Of a DNA stretch of 64,000 nt, positions 27,478-35,618 are shown one piece after another. Both the position numbers and the translations under genes were made by a program. Under the pieces are notes generated by a model. It did not search any database. It worked only from the letters and a program-made list of their open reading frames with translations, and was not told the DNA's origin. How positions within the stretch are numbered: position 1 is the stretch's first letter; every line of letters begins with the position of its first letter. Source of the stretch: Nocardioides ochotonae (GTDB taxonomy: Bacteria; Actinomycetota; Actinomycetes; Propionibacteriales; Nocardioidaceae); NCBI RefSeq assembly GCF_011420305.2, contig NZ_CP061769.1, positions 1,289,001 through 1,353,000 of the forward strand, in the 5' to 3' direction.

Positions 27478-28731
27478 ATGGCTCACCCGATCCGCCTCGC
27501 CGCCCGCGAGATCGAGGTTGCGCTGAAGTCCGTCGCCGACGTCAACCCGGCCTTCATGACCACCCCTGACAAGGCGGCCGCGCTGGTGGAGCTCGCCGCG
27601 GTGGAGGCCCGGGTGGCGGAGCTGCGGCTGCGGGTCACCGCCGACGCCGGCGACGTCGCCGACGAGTCGGGCGCGCGGGACGCAGGGGCGTGGGCCGCGG
27701 TCGCCACGCACCGGCGCCGCGGCGACTGCGCCGCCGAGCTCCGGCTCGCCCTGGCGCTCGAGGACCGGCCGGTGCTGGCGGGTGCGCTGCGCGACGGACG
27801 GGCCAACCTCGACCAGGCGCACGTCATCGCCGCCGCTCTGGCCAAGCTGCCGAGCGAGGTGTCCGCGGAGATGGTCGACCAGGCCGAGGCCGTGCTGGTG
27901 GAGTACGCCGACCGCTTCGACCCCACCGAGCTGAGCCGCCTGGGCCGCCGGATCCTCGACGTGATCGCGCCCGAGATCGCGGAGGCCGCCGAGGCCCGCC
28001 GCCTGGCCGACCTCGAGGCGTCCGCCCGTCGGCGCATGCGCCTGCGGTTCCGCGCCCTCGGTGACGGCACGACCCGGATCAGCGGGTTGATCCCCGACGA
28101 GCACGCTGCCCGGCTCGCGACCTACCTGCACGCCTTCACCAACCCCCGCCGCGACGACGCCGCCTCCCCGTCCCCGGAGGCCACGCAGGCGCCGCGCGAG
28201 CCGTACGGCCGTCGCGCCGCTCAGGCGTTCTGCCAGCTGCTGGAGACCCTCGACCCGACCCGCCTGCCGATCCACGGCGGCGACGCCACCACGCTGATGG
28301 TGACCATGTCGTTGGCCTCGCTGCGCGCCGAGCTCGCCACCGCGACGCTGGGCAACCCCGCCCCGGGCGACTCCCACGACCGGATCACCGCCGAGGAGGC
28401 CCGCCGCCTCGCCTGCACCGCCCAGATCGTCCCCGCGGTGCTCGGCGGCAAGGGCGAGGTCCTCGACCTCGGCCGCTCCCAACGCCTCTTCACCCGCGCC
28501 CAGCGCCGCGCCATGGCCCTCCGCGACGGCGAGTGCCGCGCCGAGGGCTGCCACATTCCGGCACCGTGGTGCGAAGCCCACCACGCCGGCGATCCCTGGG
28601 CGGCCGGCGGCCGCACCGACCTCGCCGACGGGCTGCTCCTCTGCTCCCACCATCATCACCGGGCACACGACCCGCGGTTCGCAGCCGATCGGTTGGCCGA
28701 TGGGGGAGTCAGGTTCCATCGGCGGACGTAG
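27478..28731 (+). CDS. DUF222 / HNH endonuclease (13E12-repeat-like) protein
   Basis: The 417-residue protein has the DUF222 helical domain (about 30-280) and a C-terminal HNH nuclease motif: CRAEGCHIPAPWCEAHH...DGLLLCSHHHHRAHD (given in parts), with Cys and His metal ligands and the catalytic His. The family is multicopy in actinobacteria, and several mycobacterial 13E12 members are LexA-controlled. This copy has a perfect SOS box at 27421 and GGAGG before its ATG. Whether it is a mobile endonuclease, a repair nuclease or a domesticated remnant is not known. Confidence 0.9.
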   Translation: MAHPIRLAAREIEVALKSVADVNPAFMTTPDKAAALVELAAVEARVAELRLRVTADAGDVADESGARDAGAWAAVATHRRRGDCAAELRLALALEDRPVLAGALRDGRANLDQAHVIAAALAKLPSEVSAEMVDQAEAVLVEYADRFDPTELSRLGRRILDVIAPEIAEAAEARRLADLEASARRRMRLRFRALGDGTTRISGLIPDEHAARLATYLHAFTNPRRDDAASPSPEATQAPREPYGRRAAQAFCQLLETLDPTRLPIHGGDATTLMVTMSLASLRAELATATLGNPAPGDSHDRITAEEARRLACTAQIVPAVLGGKGEVLDLGRSQRLFTRAQRRAMALRDGECRAEGCHIPAPWCEAHHAGDPWAAGGRTDLADGLLLCSHHHHRAHDPRFAADRLADGGVRFHRRT

Positions 28732-29068
28732 GTCGGCGGGGGCGGTGCTCAGCAGTAACAGGACGCACTCGGAATGTCGTAAGTGAAGGGCGCGGGCCGG
28801 TTCGAGCATGAGGCGCTAGAGCCGGATCTGCTTCACGAACAGGTGACAGGCGGGGTTAGCCCGACTGGGTCGCTTCCGGTGTCATGATCAGCTCGGATTC
28901 GATGGTGATGAGTGGCCGGCGCTAGCCGCATAGATCCGCCAGTCCCACCAGCGCCCAATCCCCCACGCAGGGCTGACTCGTCGGGGAATCCGCGCCCAAC
29001 CGTCCGTCCAGCGTGAGAGGGTTCCCGCGAACGGTCGCCGCACCCGGGGGACCCTGTAGGAGGTTGAC
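28732..29068. other. gene-free stretch at the left edge of the lower-GC island
   Basis: These 337 bases show no convincing gene on either strand. No tRNA, insertion-sequence end or long direct repeat was found. The DNA becomes visibly less GC-rich from about 28.75 kb. The last bases carry AGGAGG (29058-29063), the ribosome site of the following ATPase gene. The promoter of that gene should lie here, but no confident -10/-35 pair stands out. Confidence 0.4.
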
Positions 29069-30628
29069 TTGAAGTCAGAGATCCGTGATAGCACGATCAC
29101 GGCCCTGTCGGAGCGTGTGCGCAAGCGGGGATATGCGAAGTACCTCTCCGGCATGCGCCTCGTGAAGCTCCGTGGGTTTGCGGATGTCGAGGTGCGGTTC
29201 GACTTCCCGGTAACGGCGCTCATCGGCCCAAACGGCGCGGGAAAGACGACCATTCTCGGCGCGGCCGGTCTTATCTACGACTCCGTCCTGCCCCGACGGT
29301 TCTTCGCGAAGAGCGGTGCTTACGACGGGTCCATGCGTGGTTGGAAGATCGAGTACGAGCTGATCGACCGCGATCGGCAGGGGTCACCTTCGTTCAACCG
29401 GACCGCGAGCTACCTTCAGGCCAAGTGGAATCGCGACGCGGTCGAGCGCGTGGTGGTCATCTCGGGTATCAGTCGGACGCTGCCCGCGAGCGAACGGAAG
29501 GACCTGTACCGGTTCATCAAGGGCGACTTCACCGGCGCGCGCGAGGTTACCTTCTCGCAGGATGTCGTGGACGCCGTGGAAAACATCCTTGGCAAGGCGG
29601 CCGCCAACTATCTTCAGGTCGACGCCGACACCGCGGGCAAGAATTCGATCTACGCCGTGCGCGGTAGCACCGACGAGGAGGATAGCTACAGTGAGTTTCA
29701 CTTCGGTGCAGGCGAAGCCAGCATTATTCGCATCGTGACCCGCATCGAGGGCGCGCCAGACAACTCGCTGTTGCTCATCGAGGAGATCGAGAACGGGCTA
29801 CACCCCGTTGCGACGCGCCGCCTTGTGGAGTACCTGATCGACGTCGCCCGGCGGAAGTCGTGCCAAGTCATCTTTACTACCCACTCCAACGACGCCCTCG
29901 CTCCGCTGCCGACCGAGGCTGTGTGGTCGGCATACCGCGGCCGGGTGACCCAGGGAAAGCTTGATGTCGCCGCACTCCGCACGCTGACGGGACAGGTCGA
30001 GGCGCAGATGGCCGTGTTTACCGAAGACGACTTCGCGGCCATGTTGGCGGAGGTCACGCTGCGTTCGTACTGCCAGGCCAAGAACTACGAGTTGGCCGGC
30101 ATCGAGATTCATAGCTTGGGCGGCGCTTCCCCTGCACGGGACCACACGCGGTTCCACAACAAGAACCCGGTCCGCAAATTCCGAGCAGTAGCGCTCCTCG
30201 ACGGCGACAAGCGCGCCGAGGACGGCTACGCCGCCGAACAGATCACCGACACGGCCGACACCGACGAGACCTCCGCTACCGGTCGGTCGGACATTGCCTA
30301 CGCTCCCGCCGACGGCCACCCGGAAGCCGCGGTGTTCGAGGACATCCACGACAGTCTCGACACAATTGGCAACCTGCTGGGCAAGCTCACCATCGCCCTT
30401 CAGCTCGACACGCCGATGCAGTCACGTGTCCGAGCCTCGATCGAGGATCGTCGTCGTACCAACCGCGACATCCATGTCATATTTGCCCAGATCGGGGAGG
30501 ACCTGGACTTCCTCTCCGAATCGCTTGTCCAGCGGGCGTTCATCAGCACGTGGGCCAACACCTTCCCCGAGAAGGTGGCAGAGATCTGGGACCCGTGCGC
30601 CGACCTGTTCATCGCGAAGTCGTCGTAA
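29069..30628 (+). CDS. OLD-like AAA ATPase with probable C-terminal Toprim nuclease domain
   Basis: The 519-residue protein starts with TTG behind AGGAGG. The N-terminal half is an ABC/RecF-type ATPase: FADVEVRF then Walker A GPNGAGKTT (53-61), an ABC-signature-like FGAGEAS near 212, Walker B LLLIEEIENG (about 233-242) and the switch FTTHSND (about 270). The C-terminal half has FTEDDFA (about 316) and ALLDGDKR (about 376), matching the Glu and DxD of a Toprim metal site. This is the layout of OLD-family nucleases, many of which are antiphage effectors. No UvrD-like partner is present. GC is lower than that of its neighbours, suggesting transfer. Confidence 0.8.
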   Translation: MKSEIRDSTITALSERVRKRGYAKYLSGMRLVKLRGFADVEVRFDFPVTALIGPNGAGKTTILGAAGLIYDSVLPRRFFAKSGAYDGSMRGWKIEYELIDRDRQGSPSFNRTASYLQAKWNRDAVERVVVISGISRTLPASERKDLYRFIKGDFTGAREVTFSQDVVDAVENILGKAAANYLQVDADTAGKNSIYAVRGSTDEEDSYSEFHFGAGEASIIRIVTRIEGAPDNSLLLIEEIENGLHPVATRRLVEYLIDVARRKSCQVIFTTHSNDALAPLPTEAVWSAYRGRVTQGKLDVAALRTLTGQVEAQMAVFTEDDFAAMLAEVTLRSYCQAKNYELAGIEIHSLGGASPARDHTRFHNKNPVRKFRAVALLDGDKRAEDGYAAEQITDTADTDETSATGRSDIAYAPADGHPEAAVFEDIHDSLDTIGNLLGKLTIALQLDTPMQSRVRASIEDRRRTNRDIHVIFAQIGEDLDFLSESLVQRAFISTWANTFPEKVAEIWDPCADLFIAKSS

Positions 30629-30947
30629 ACCAGGACGCACGAAGGTCCCGGCAAGCGTGGTTTGGCTCTTCATGGTGCCGAGGGGGACAGTCCGCCCGAC
30701 TAGCCCGTGAAAGGGGAGCCTCCCGTCTCCGGTCGGCGGCTCCACTCTCGGGTCTAGGGGGAGAGGTTCTCCAGACCACCGGCGAACAGTCGGGGATCGG
30801 GCGAAAACGCGACGTGAACACTCGTGGTCTACCCGTCGACGACGGTGAAAGAGATCAGTGCGGAGTCGACCGCGGGGGAAGAGAGAGGCGGTTCATCGCT
30901 CAATGCACGCCCTCCCGGGGCGCTGCCCGAGCCCCCCCGCTGCAACC
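30629..30947. other. non-coding or decayed DNA downstream of the ATPase gene
   Basis: Several short frames overlap here on both strands, but none has a good start with a ribosome site or recognisable protein features. Base composition is mixed. It probably belongs to the same decayed segment as the HIRAN remnant that follows. No structural RNA could be recognised. Confidence 0.35.
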
Positions 30948-31121
30948 AGGGAATGGATTGGGGTACTGGAACTGGCCCGGTGCCGGCAAGGACATGGCGC
31001 CGCGGGTGCATGTGTCATCCGTCGACGCTCGAACTGGTTGCCGCAACGTCACTACGAGATCGCCGACCATTTAGGTCGGCGGCGATGTGCTCGTGATATC
31101 TGTCGGCGGCGGGACGTACCG
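30948..31121 (-). pseudogene. remnant of a HIRAN-domain gene (decayed paralogue of the intact copy)
   Basis: This ~170-base stretch aligns with the intact HIRAN gene around 32395-32560. The shared run CGTCACTACGAG and matching stretches on both sides are easy to see. Translated on the minus strand, one frame reads PAADRYHEHIAADL (intact copy PDARTYHQHIADLP). After a frame change the match continues as GDLVVTLRQPVRAS and SLPAPGQFQYPNPF (intact GELVVTSRQWLRAA and SLPAPEQLQCPNPF). Similarity stops on both sides. It is therefore a frameshifted, truncated pseudogene fragment. Confidence 0.75.
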
Positions 31122-31129
31122 CGACTTCT

Positions 31130-31624
31130 TTACGGGGCTGGAGACTCGGACGCCTCCGCATCGGCCGATGGGGACGCGGGCGATCGGTCGCTCCCGACGC
31201 TCGCAAGCGCAAGTGCCAAGAAGAAGCCGCTTAATAGTCCGAGCCCCCCTGCAAGTCGGCTGGTGTCCTCTGTGGGCCATGCGAAGGCAATTGCGAGATT
31301 CATGAGGGTGAATCCGCCAAAGGCTCCTGCGAACGGTCCCATGCGCATCAAGTTGTCGGTTGCGCTCCCGCGCATCCTACTGAGCCGAGCGAGTTGACTG
31401 TGCCATCGTTGGATCAGTTCGGCTCCGCGATCGCGATCAGTGAAAGGAACGATGGCGATCGAGATGACTGCGAAAGTACTCACAAGCGCAGTCGTGAAAT
31501 CGACGACAAATGCGAGCGTCTCCGGACGAAGTAGATGCCAGAGAATGCTGACCGAAGCGCCTACGCCGAGCCCGCAGAGCATGGGCTTGCTGTTGACGCG
31601 AACTACTCTGGAGGTATCAGGCAT
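31130..31624 (-). CDS. four-helix membrane protein of unknown function
   Basis: The 164-residue protein has four hydrophobic segments (about 14-32, 38-58, 96-114 and 121-142) separated by a charged cytosolic-type loop (DRDRGAELIQRWHSQLARLSRMRG). It ends in a Ser/Ala/Glu-rich tail. I do not recognise a family. GATACT ends 6 bases before the ATG, which fits the leaderless promoter layout of this genome and supports a real gene. It sits between two decayed gene fragments and is lower in GC than the core. Confidence 0.6.
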   Translation of the reverse strand: MPDTSRVVRVNSKPMLCGLGVGASVSILWHLLRPETLAFVVDFTTALVSTFAVISIAIVPFTDRDRGAELIQRWHSQLARLSRMRGSATDNLMRMGPFAGAFGGFTLMNLAIAFAWPTEDTSRLAGGLGLLSGFFLALALASVGSDRSPASPSADAEASESPAP

Positions 31625-31903
31625 GCGTGCAGTATCGCGTAAATGGAGCGACTAGGATGCTTTGTCCTCAAACTCGTTAAAACGCCGGTGACGTACGCGT
31701 GAGGACTTGGGCGTCGTGATGGCCGTGTGCCCGGTCGTACTGCTCTGCGGGGCACGGGTCGGCGTGTCTAGCCAGGATCGGGCGTCGCGTGGAGACGGCG
31801 ATGTCAGAGCCTTCCTCGGACCCGGCGCGCGGCGGATCGCCTGGACGGTCGCCTCCCACGGGACGTGGAGGCAGCAGCGTTTCGCGGGTTTCGTCTCGAT
31901 CCA
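31625..31903. other. gene-poor stretch inside the island
   Basis: No reading frame here is convincing. A 97-codon minus-strand frame spans most of it, but only its first 14 codons resemble a known gene, the neighbouring SnoaL gene. The rest looks like random sequence. It carries the promoter of the four-helix protein at its left end. Confidence 0.35.
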
Positions 31904-31945
31904 TCGCCACGGGTCGCGTACGGCGTCCTCCGGCGTGCGGATCAC
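31904..31945 (-). pseudogene. 5' fragment resembling the SnoaL-like gene at 33720
   Basis: Read on the minus strand from GTG at 31945, the first 14 codons (V/M-IRTPEDAVRDPWR) match the start of the intact SnoaL-like protein (TRTPEEAVRGLWR) with about 34 of 42 bases identical, including the GTG start. Similarity ends abruptly after that. It may be the stump of a duplicated gene, or one of two imperfect direct repeats flanking the HIRAN gene. Confidence 0.45.
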
Positions 31946-32005
31946 GCCCGACAGGCGGGGGTAGGCGGCATGGCGGGAACCCCACCGACACCCGTTGCGT
32001 CCAGG

Positions 32006-33058
32006 TCAGCTTGAGCTGGAGGCGAAGAGCTCCCGCAACTCGGTCTCGTCCAGATCCTGCGCCTTTCGCGCATGAAGCGCCACGTCGGCCTTGAGCGAGT
32101 TGCCGCGTAGGGAGGCTCGGCAGAAGACCTGCTTGCCTTCTGCTTCGGCTCTGCTGACAAGAGGCATGAGATTCGCGGTCTGCGTTGGCGAAAGCACGCC
32201 TACCTGCTGCCCATCAATGTCGACGGCAACAACCTCTACGGACGAGCGCGGGCGCTGCTCGATAGTGGATCGAAGCGACGCTGCAACCACCGTTTCGCTC
32301 CCGTAGCGGTCAAGAAGGTCGACCAGGTGGTCCATGTGCTGCTCTTCCTTGGTGACCTGGATAGTCGACCCCGGCGGAAGGCTGACGCAGTCCGGCCCGA
32401 ACGGGTTGGGGCATTGAAGCTGCTCCGGTGCTGGCAAGGAGATGGTGACGCGGGCCCACGTGTCCCCCCTCGCTGCGCGGAGCCATTGCCGCGACGTCAC
32501 TACGAGCTCGCCGCCAGGAAGGTCGGCGATGTGCTGGTGGTACGTCCTGGCGTCGGGACCCTCCATGTAGCCGACGTGAAGTCCATCGACGAACACGGCG
32601 ACAGCCTTGTCGTCGTGGGGATTGCCCGCATCTGGAACCAGGACGGCCGGCAGGCGGATCTCGGTGCCCTCCTCCGACAGCGTCGCGTGGCGGGCGAACA
32701 GAGCGCGGAGATTCTCGGCTCGATACCACTCGCCGGCCACTTCAAGTTGCTGTGTGCGAGGGGACCACGCCTTCTGCCCGCGGCCGGTCGGCGGGCGAGG
32801 AATGTGGTCCGTGGTCGTCTTCCGTCTGACTCGACGGAGTTCTGGAGTGTCATGTGTACGACCGAAATCCCGCTGGACAGAGCGGTCGATCTCAGCGCGA
32901 GAATGGGAGTCGCGATCCGGAGGGCTCAGTCTATTAGCGGCAGGCGAGGTTCGCCGCGCTGTCTCTGGAAGGTGCTGCGACTGAGTGTGATTGCGCCTGC
33001 TGCGCAAGACCGCCCAAATCACGACGAGAACAAGCAGTACGCCAAGCACGATCCCCAT
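32006..33058 (-). CDS. membrane-anchored HIRAN-domain protein
   Basis: The 350-residue protein begins with one membrane helix (MGIVLGVLLVLVVIWAVL), then a ~75-residue basic, polar linker. A HIRAN domain follows (about 110-190; LEVAGEWYRAENL, VLVPDAGNPHDDKAVAVFVDGLHVGYM split in parts). A second, HIRAN-like beta unit is near the C-terminus (VEVVAVDIDGQQVGVLSP). HIRAN domains bind DNA ends or damaged DNA in eukaryotic helicases; bacterial roles are largely unknown. Start at 33058 was chosen because the helix then lies at the N-terminus. A decayed partial copy lies at 30948-31121. Confidence 0.78.
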   Translation of the reverse strand: MGIVLGVLLVLVVIWAVLRSRRNHTQSQHLPETARRTSPAANRLSPPDRDSHSRAEIDRSVQRDFGRTHDTPELRRVRRKTTTDHIPRPPTGRGQKAWSPRTQQLEVAGEWYRAENLRALFARHATLSEEGTEIRLPAVLVPDAGNPHDDKAVAVFVDGLHVGYMEGPDARTYHQHIADLPGGELVVTSRQWLRAARGDTWARVTISLPAPEQLQCPNPFGPDCVSLPPGSTIQVTKEEQHMDHLVDLLDRYGSETVVAASLRSTIEQRPRSSVEVVAVDIDGQQVGVLSPTQTANLMPLVSRAEAEGKQVFCRASLRGNSLKADVALHARKAQDLDETELRELFASSSS

Positions 33059-33267
33059 GGGAATGATCGTGCCTGAGGACGTAGGTGGGCGTACGCGGTT
33101 TCGCTCACCCCGCCAGCGACGGGACCCAGGACGAACGGCGGTCGCATGGTCTTCGCAGCTCCGGTGCGTCACCGTAAGGCGTTGGCACGGCGGGCACTGG
33201 CCGCGGGCATGCCACGGCACACCACGCTACGAACTCGTTCGCTGGGTTCGCCTGCGTCAGCCCCGGT

Positions 33268-33720
33268 TCAGACCACCGCCGACGCGTCGTACACCCAACT
33301 CGTATCAGCGGAAGCGAGCGACTCGACCCACGACGCGGGGGCGTGGTTCATGATCGCGGCGTAGTCCCAGTAGTCCTTCCACAGGCACACCCGGCCGTCG
33401 CGGACGCGGTGGACGGTGGCGAAGGGGAGGGTGAGGACCTCGCCGGTGGCGAAGGTCCAGGTCTCGGAGTGCTCGTACATCACGTTGCCGGCGGCGTCGG
33501 CGACGAGCAGTCCGTCGTGGTTCTCATAGGCCGCGAGCTCGCCCCACCCGACCTTGAGCCGCTTGGCGATGTCGTCGGGGCCGCGGGCGGACAGCGTCGG
33601 GCCGAGGGGCATGTCCATGTAGACGCAGTCCTCGGTGACCCACTCGGCGAGGCCGTCGTAGTCGCGCGCCGACAGCGTGCGCCACAGGCCGCGCACGGCC
33701 TCCTCGGGCGTGCGGGTCAC
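33268..33720 (-). CDS. SnoaL-like/NTF2-fold protein
   Basis: The 150-residue protein begins VTRTPEEAVRGLWRTLSARDYDGLAEWVTEDC, the standard start of SnoaL-like polyketide-cyclase or ketosteroid-isomerase folds (alpha+beta cone with a hydrophobic pocket). FATGEVLTLPFATVHRVRDG and WKDYWDYAAIM complete the fold. The reaction is not predictable. Its GTG overlaps the stop of the upstream amidohydrolase (GTGA on the minus strand), so they form a two-gene operon and probably act on related compounds. Confidence 0.85.
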   Translation of the reverse strand: MTRTPEEAVRGLWRTLSARDYDGLAEWVTEDCVYMDMPLGPTLSARGPDDIAKRLKVGWGELAAYENHDGLLVADAAGNVMYEHSETWTFATGEVLTLPFATVHRVRDGRVCLWKDYWDYAAIMNHAPASWVESLASADTSWVYDASAVV

Positions 33721-35513
33721 GACGCGACGTCCTCGGCGGTACGACGGGTGGCGGCGAGCGGCTCGCGCGACTCCTCGCCGGCGCGCAGGAAGCGGCCGGT
33801 GCGCTCGCTGCGGAGGGCGTCGGTCGGGGCGCCGTCGCGCCAGACCGCGCGGCCGCCCACCATCACCAGCGGGACCGTGGCGTCGTTGCGGTTCACCATC
33901 CGGGAGAGTCCGCCGTACTGCTCGACCGGGGCCTCGACGTACTCCTCGAGGGAGGCGTCGAGGCGGGTCGGGTCGATGAGCACCAGGTCGGCACGGTCGC
34001 CCTCGCGCAGGTGGCCGGCGTCGAGGGCGTACCAGTCGGCGAGCTCTCCGGTGAGCCGGTGCACGGCCTGCTCCATGGTCAGGAACGGCCGCCCGGCTTG
34101 CTCGGCGTCGCGGGCGTGCTTGAGCAGCCGCAGCCCGAAGTTGTAGAAGGACATGTTGCGCAGGTGCGCGCCGGCGTCGGAGAAGCCCATCTGCACGCTC
34201 GGGGTCTGGGCGAGCTTGCGCAGCACGTCGGGGCGGTGGTTGGAGATCGTGGTGCGCCAGCGCACCGCGGTGCCGTGCTCGAGGACGAGGTCCAGGAACG
34301 CATCGACCGGGTGCTGGCCGCCGCGCTCCACCCCGACCTGGCCGAAGGACTTCCCGATGACCGAGGCATCGGGGCAGGCCACGATCTCGGCGTCGAAGAA
34401 GTCGCGGTGCCAGACGCGGGGGCCGTACTTGGACTCGTAGTCCTTGCGGAAGCGGGCCCGGTACGCCGGGTCGCGCATGAGCTCGTCGCGGGCGAGCTTC
34501 TCCTGCAGGTGCAGGGCCGCTGCGCCGGAGCCGAACTCCTCGAAGATCACCAGGTCGATGCCGTCGGCGTACACCTCGAACGGCACCGGGAGGTGCTGCC
34601 AGCGGAAGTCGGCGCCGAGGCGGTTCACGGTCCCGGCGAGCAGGCGCATCAGGTGGATGATGAACGGGATCGCCTTGATGTCGGCGGCGGAGAGCAGGCT
34701 GGTGCGCAACGGCTTGCCGCGCAGGCCGATCGAGCCGAGCGCCTGGGTCACGATCGTGTGCGGGTGCGAGGCATCGGGTCCGGCCTGGAGCACCCGCTCG
34801 CGGCGGCGCAGGATCGAGCGCAGCCCGCGCATCTCGCGCCACTTCGCATACGTCGAGGGCAGGGTGCGCGAGCGGCACAGGTCGCCGTCGAGCTTGTCGA
34901 AGAGCAGCTGCTGGGCCGACATGCCGACGAACCCGGCGTCCAGCGCCTCGCTGAGACGCTGCTCCATCCAGGCCTGCTCGGCGCGCGTGGGTCGTACGTC
35001 GTCGCGCGTCGCGCGGTCCAGGCCCATCGCGGCGGTGCGGATGTCGGAGTGTCCGAGGAACGCCGCGAGGTTGGGGCCCAGCGGCAGCGACTCCAGCCCC
35101 GCGACGTACTCCTGCGCCGAGCTCCAGGTCTGTCGCCGCTCGAGGTTGTCGATGACGTGCTGGCGCGGGATCGCCTCGACCCGGCCGAACAGGTCTCCGG
35201 CGTCGACCGGCCCCACGTGCACGGTGGACAGCGAGCACGAGCCGATCAGGATCGTCGTGACCCCGTGGCGCAGCGACTCGCGCAGGTCGGGCTCCTCGAG
35301 CACCTCGATGTCGTAGTGCGTGTGGATGTCGAGCATGCCCGGGATCACCCACTTGCCGGCGGCGTCGACGACGTCGGCACACCCGGTCTCGTCGAGGGGG
35401 TCGGCGGACACGGTGGCGAGGCGGCCGTCGCGGATGCCGAGGTGGCGCACGGCCGAGGGGCCGCCCGTCCCGTCGAACCAGCGGGCGTCGCGGATGATGG
35501 TGTCGTACGTCAC
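33717..35513 (-). CDS. N-acyl-D-amino-acid deacylase-like amidohydrolase
   Basis: The 598-residue protein is an amidohydrolase with the metal-binding GMLDIHTHYD (about 60-69) and an N-terminal composite domain (VTYDTIIRDARWFDGTGG). Later metal-site segments include FLGHSDIR and the catalytic-Asp region MGFSDAGAHLRNM. The length and pattern match the D-aminoacylase branch, although many members have other substrates. The GTG at 35513 fits homologue starts; a GTG at 35540 would add nine residues. Downstream SnoaL is coupled. It diverges from dxr. Confidence 0.85.
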   Translation of the reverse strand: MTYDTIIRDARWFDGTGGPSAVRHLGIRDGRLATVSADPLDETGCADVVDAAGKWVIPGMLDIHTHYDIEVLEEPDLRESLRHGVTTILIGSCSLSTVHVGPVDAGDLFGRVEAIPRQHVIDNLERRQTWSSAQEYVAGLESLPLGPNLAAFLGHSDIRTAAMGLDRATRDDVRPTRAEQAWMEQRLSEALDAGFVGMSAQQLLFDKLDGDLCRSRTLPSTYAKWREMRGLRSILRRRERVLQAGPDASHPHTIVTQALGSIGLRGKPLRTSLLSAADIKAIPFIIHLMRLLAGTVNRLGADFRWQHLPVPFEVYADGIDLVIFEEFGSGAAALHLQEKLARDELMRDPAYRARFRKDYESKYGPRVWHRDFFDAEIVACPDASVIGKSFGQVGVERGGQHPVDAFLDLVLEHGTAVRWRTTISNHRPDVLRKLAQTPSVQMGFSDAGAHLRNMSFYNFGLRLLKHARDAEQAGRPFLTMEQAVHRLTGELADWYALDAGHLREGDRADLVLIDPTRLDASLEEYVEAPVEQYGGLSRMVNRNDATVPLVMVGGRAVWRDGAPTDALRSERTGRFLRAGEESREPLAATRRTAEDVAS

Positions 35514-35618
35514 ACCGCATTCGAACCCGGTTCCTGACACACGTCAAGCATTCGTGCGCGACGGGCGGCTCAGCGCCCCCTCAGCGGCCCTTCAGCGACG
35601 GCTGGAAGCATGGGGTGC

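Noticed and set aside
28790..28850. A GGTTCGA run suggestive of a tRNA T-loop at the island edge
   Set aside because: The flanking bases do not form a T stem, and no acceptor or anticodon stem can be drawn around it.
31652..31945. A 97-codon minus-strand frame as a functional gene
   Set aside because: Only its first 14 codons resemble a real gene (the neighbouring SnoaL start). The rest lacks any protein character, so it was listed as a fragment.
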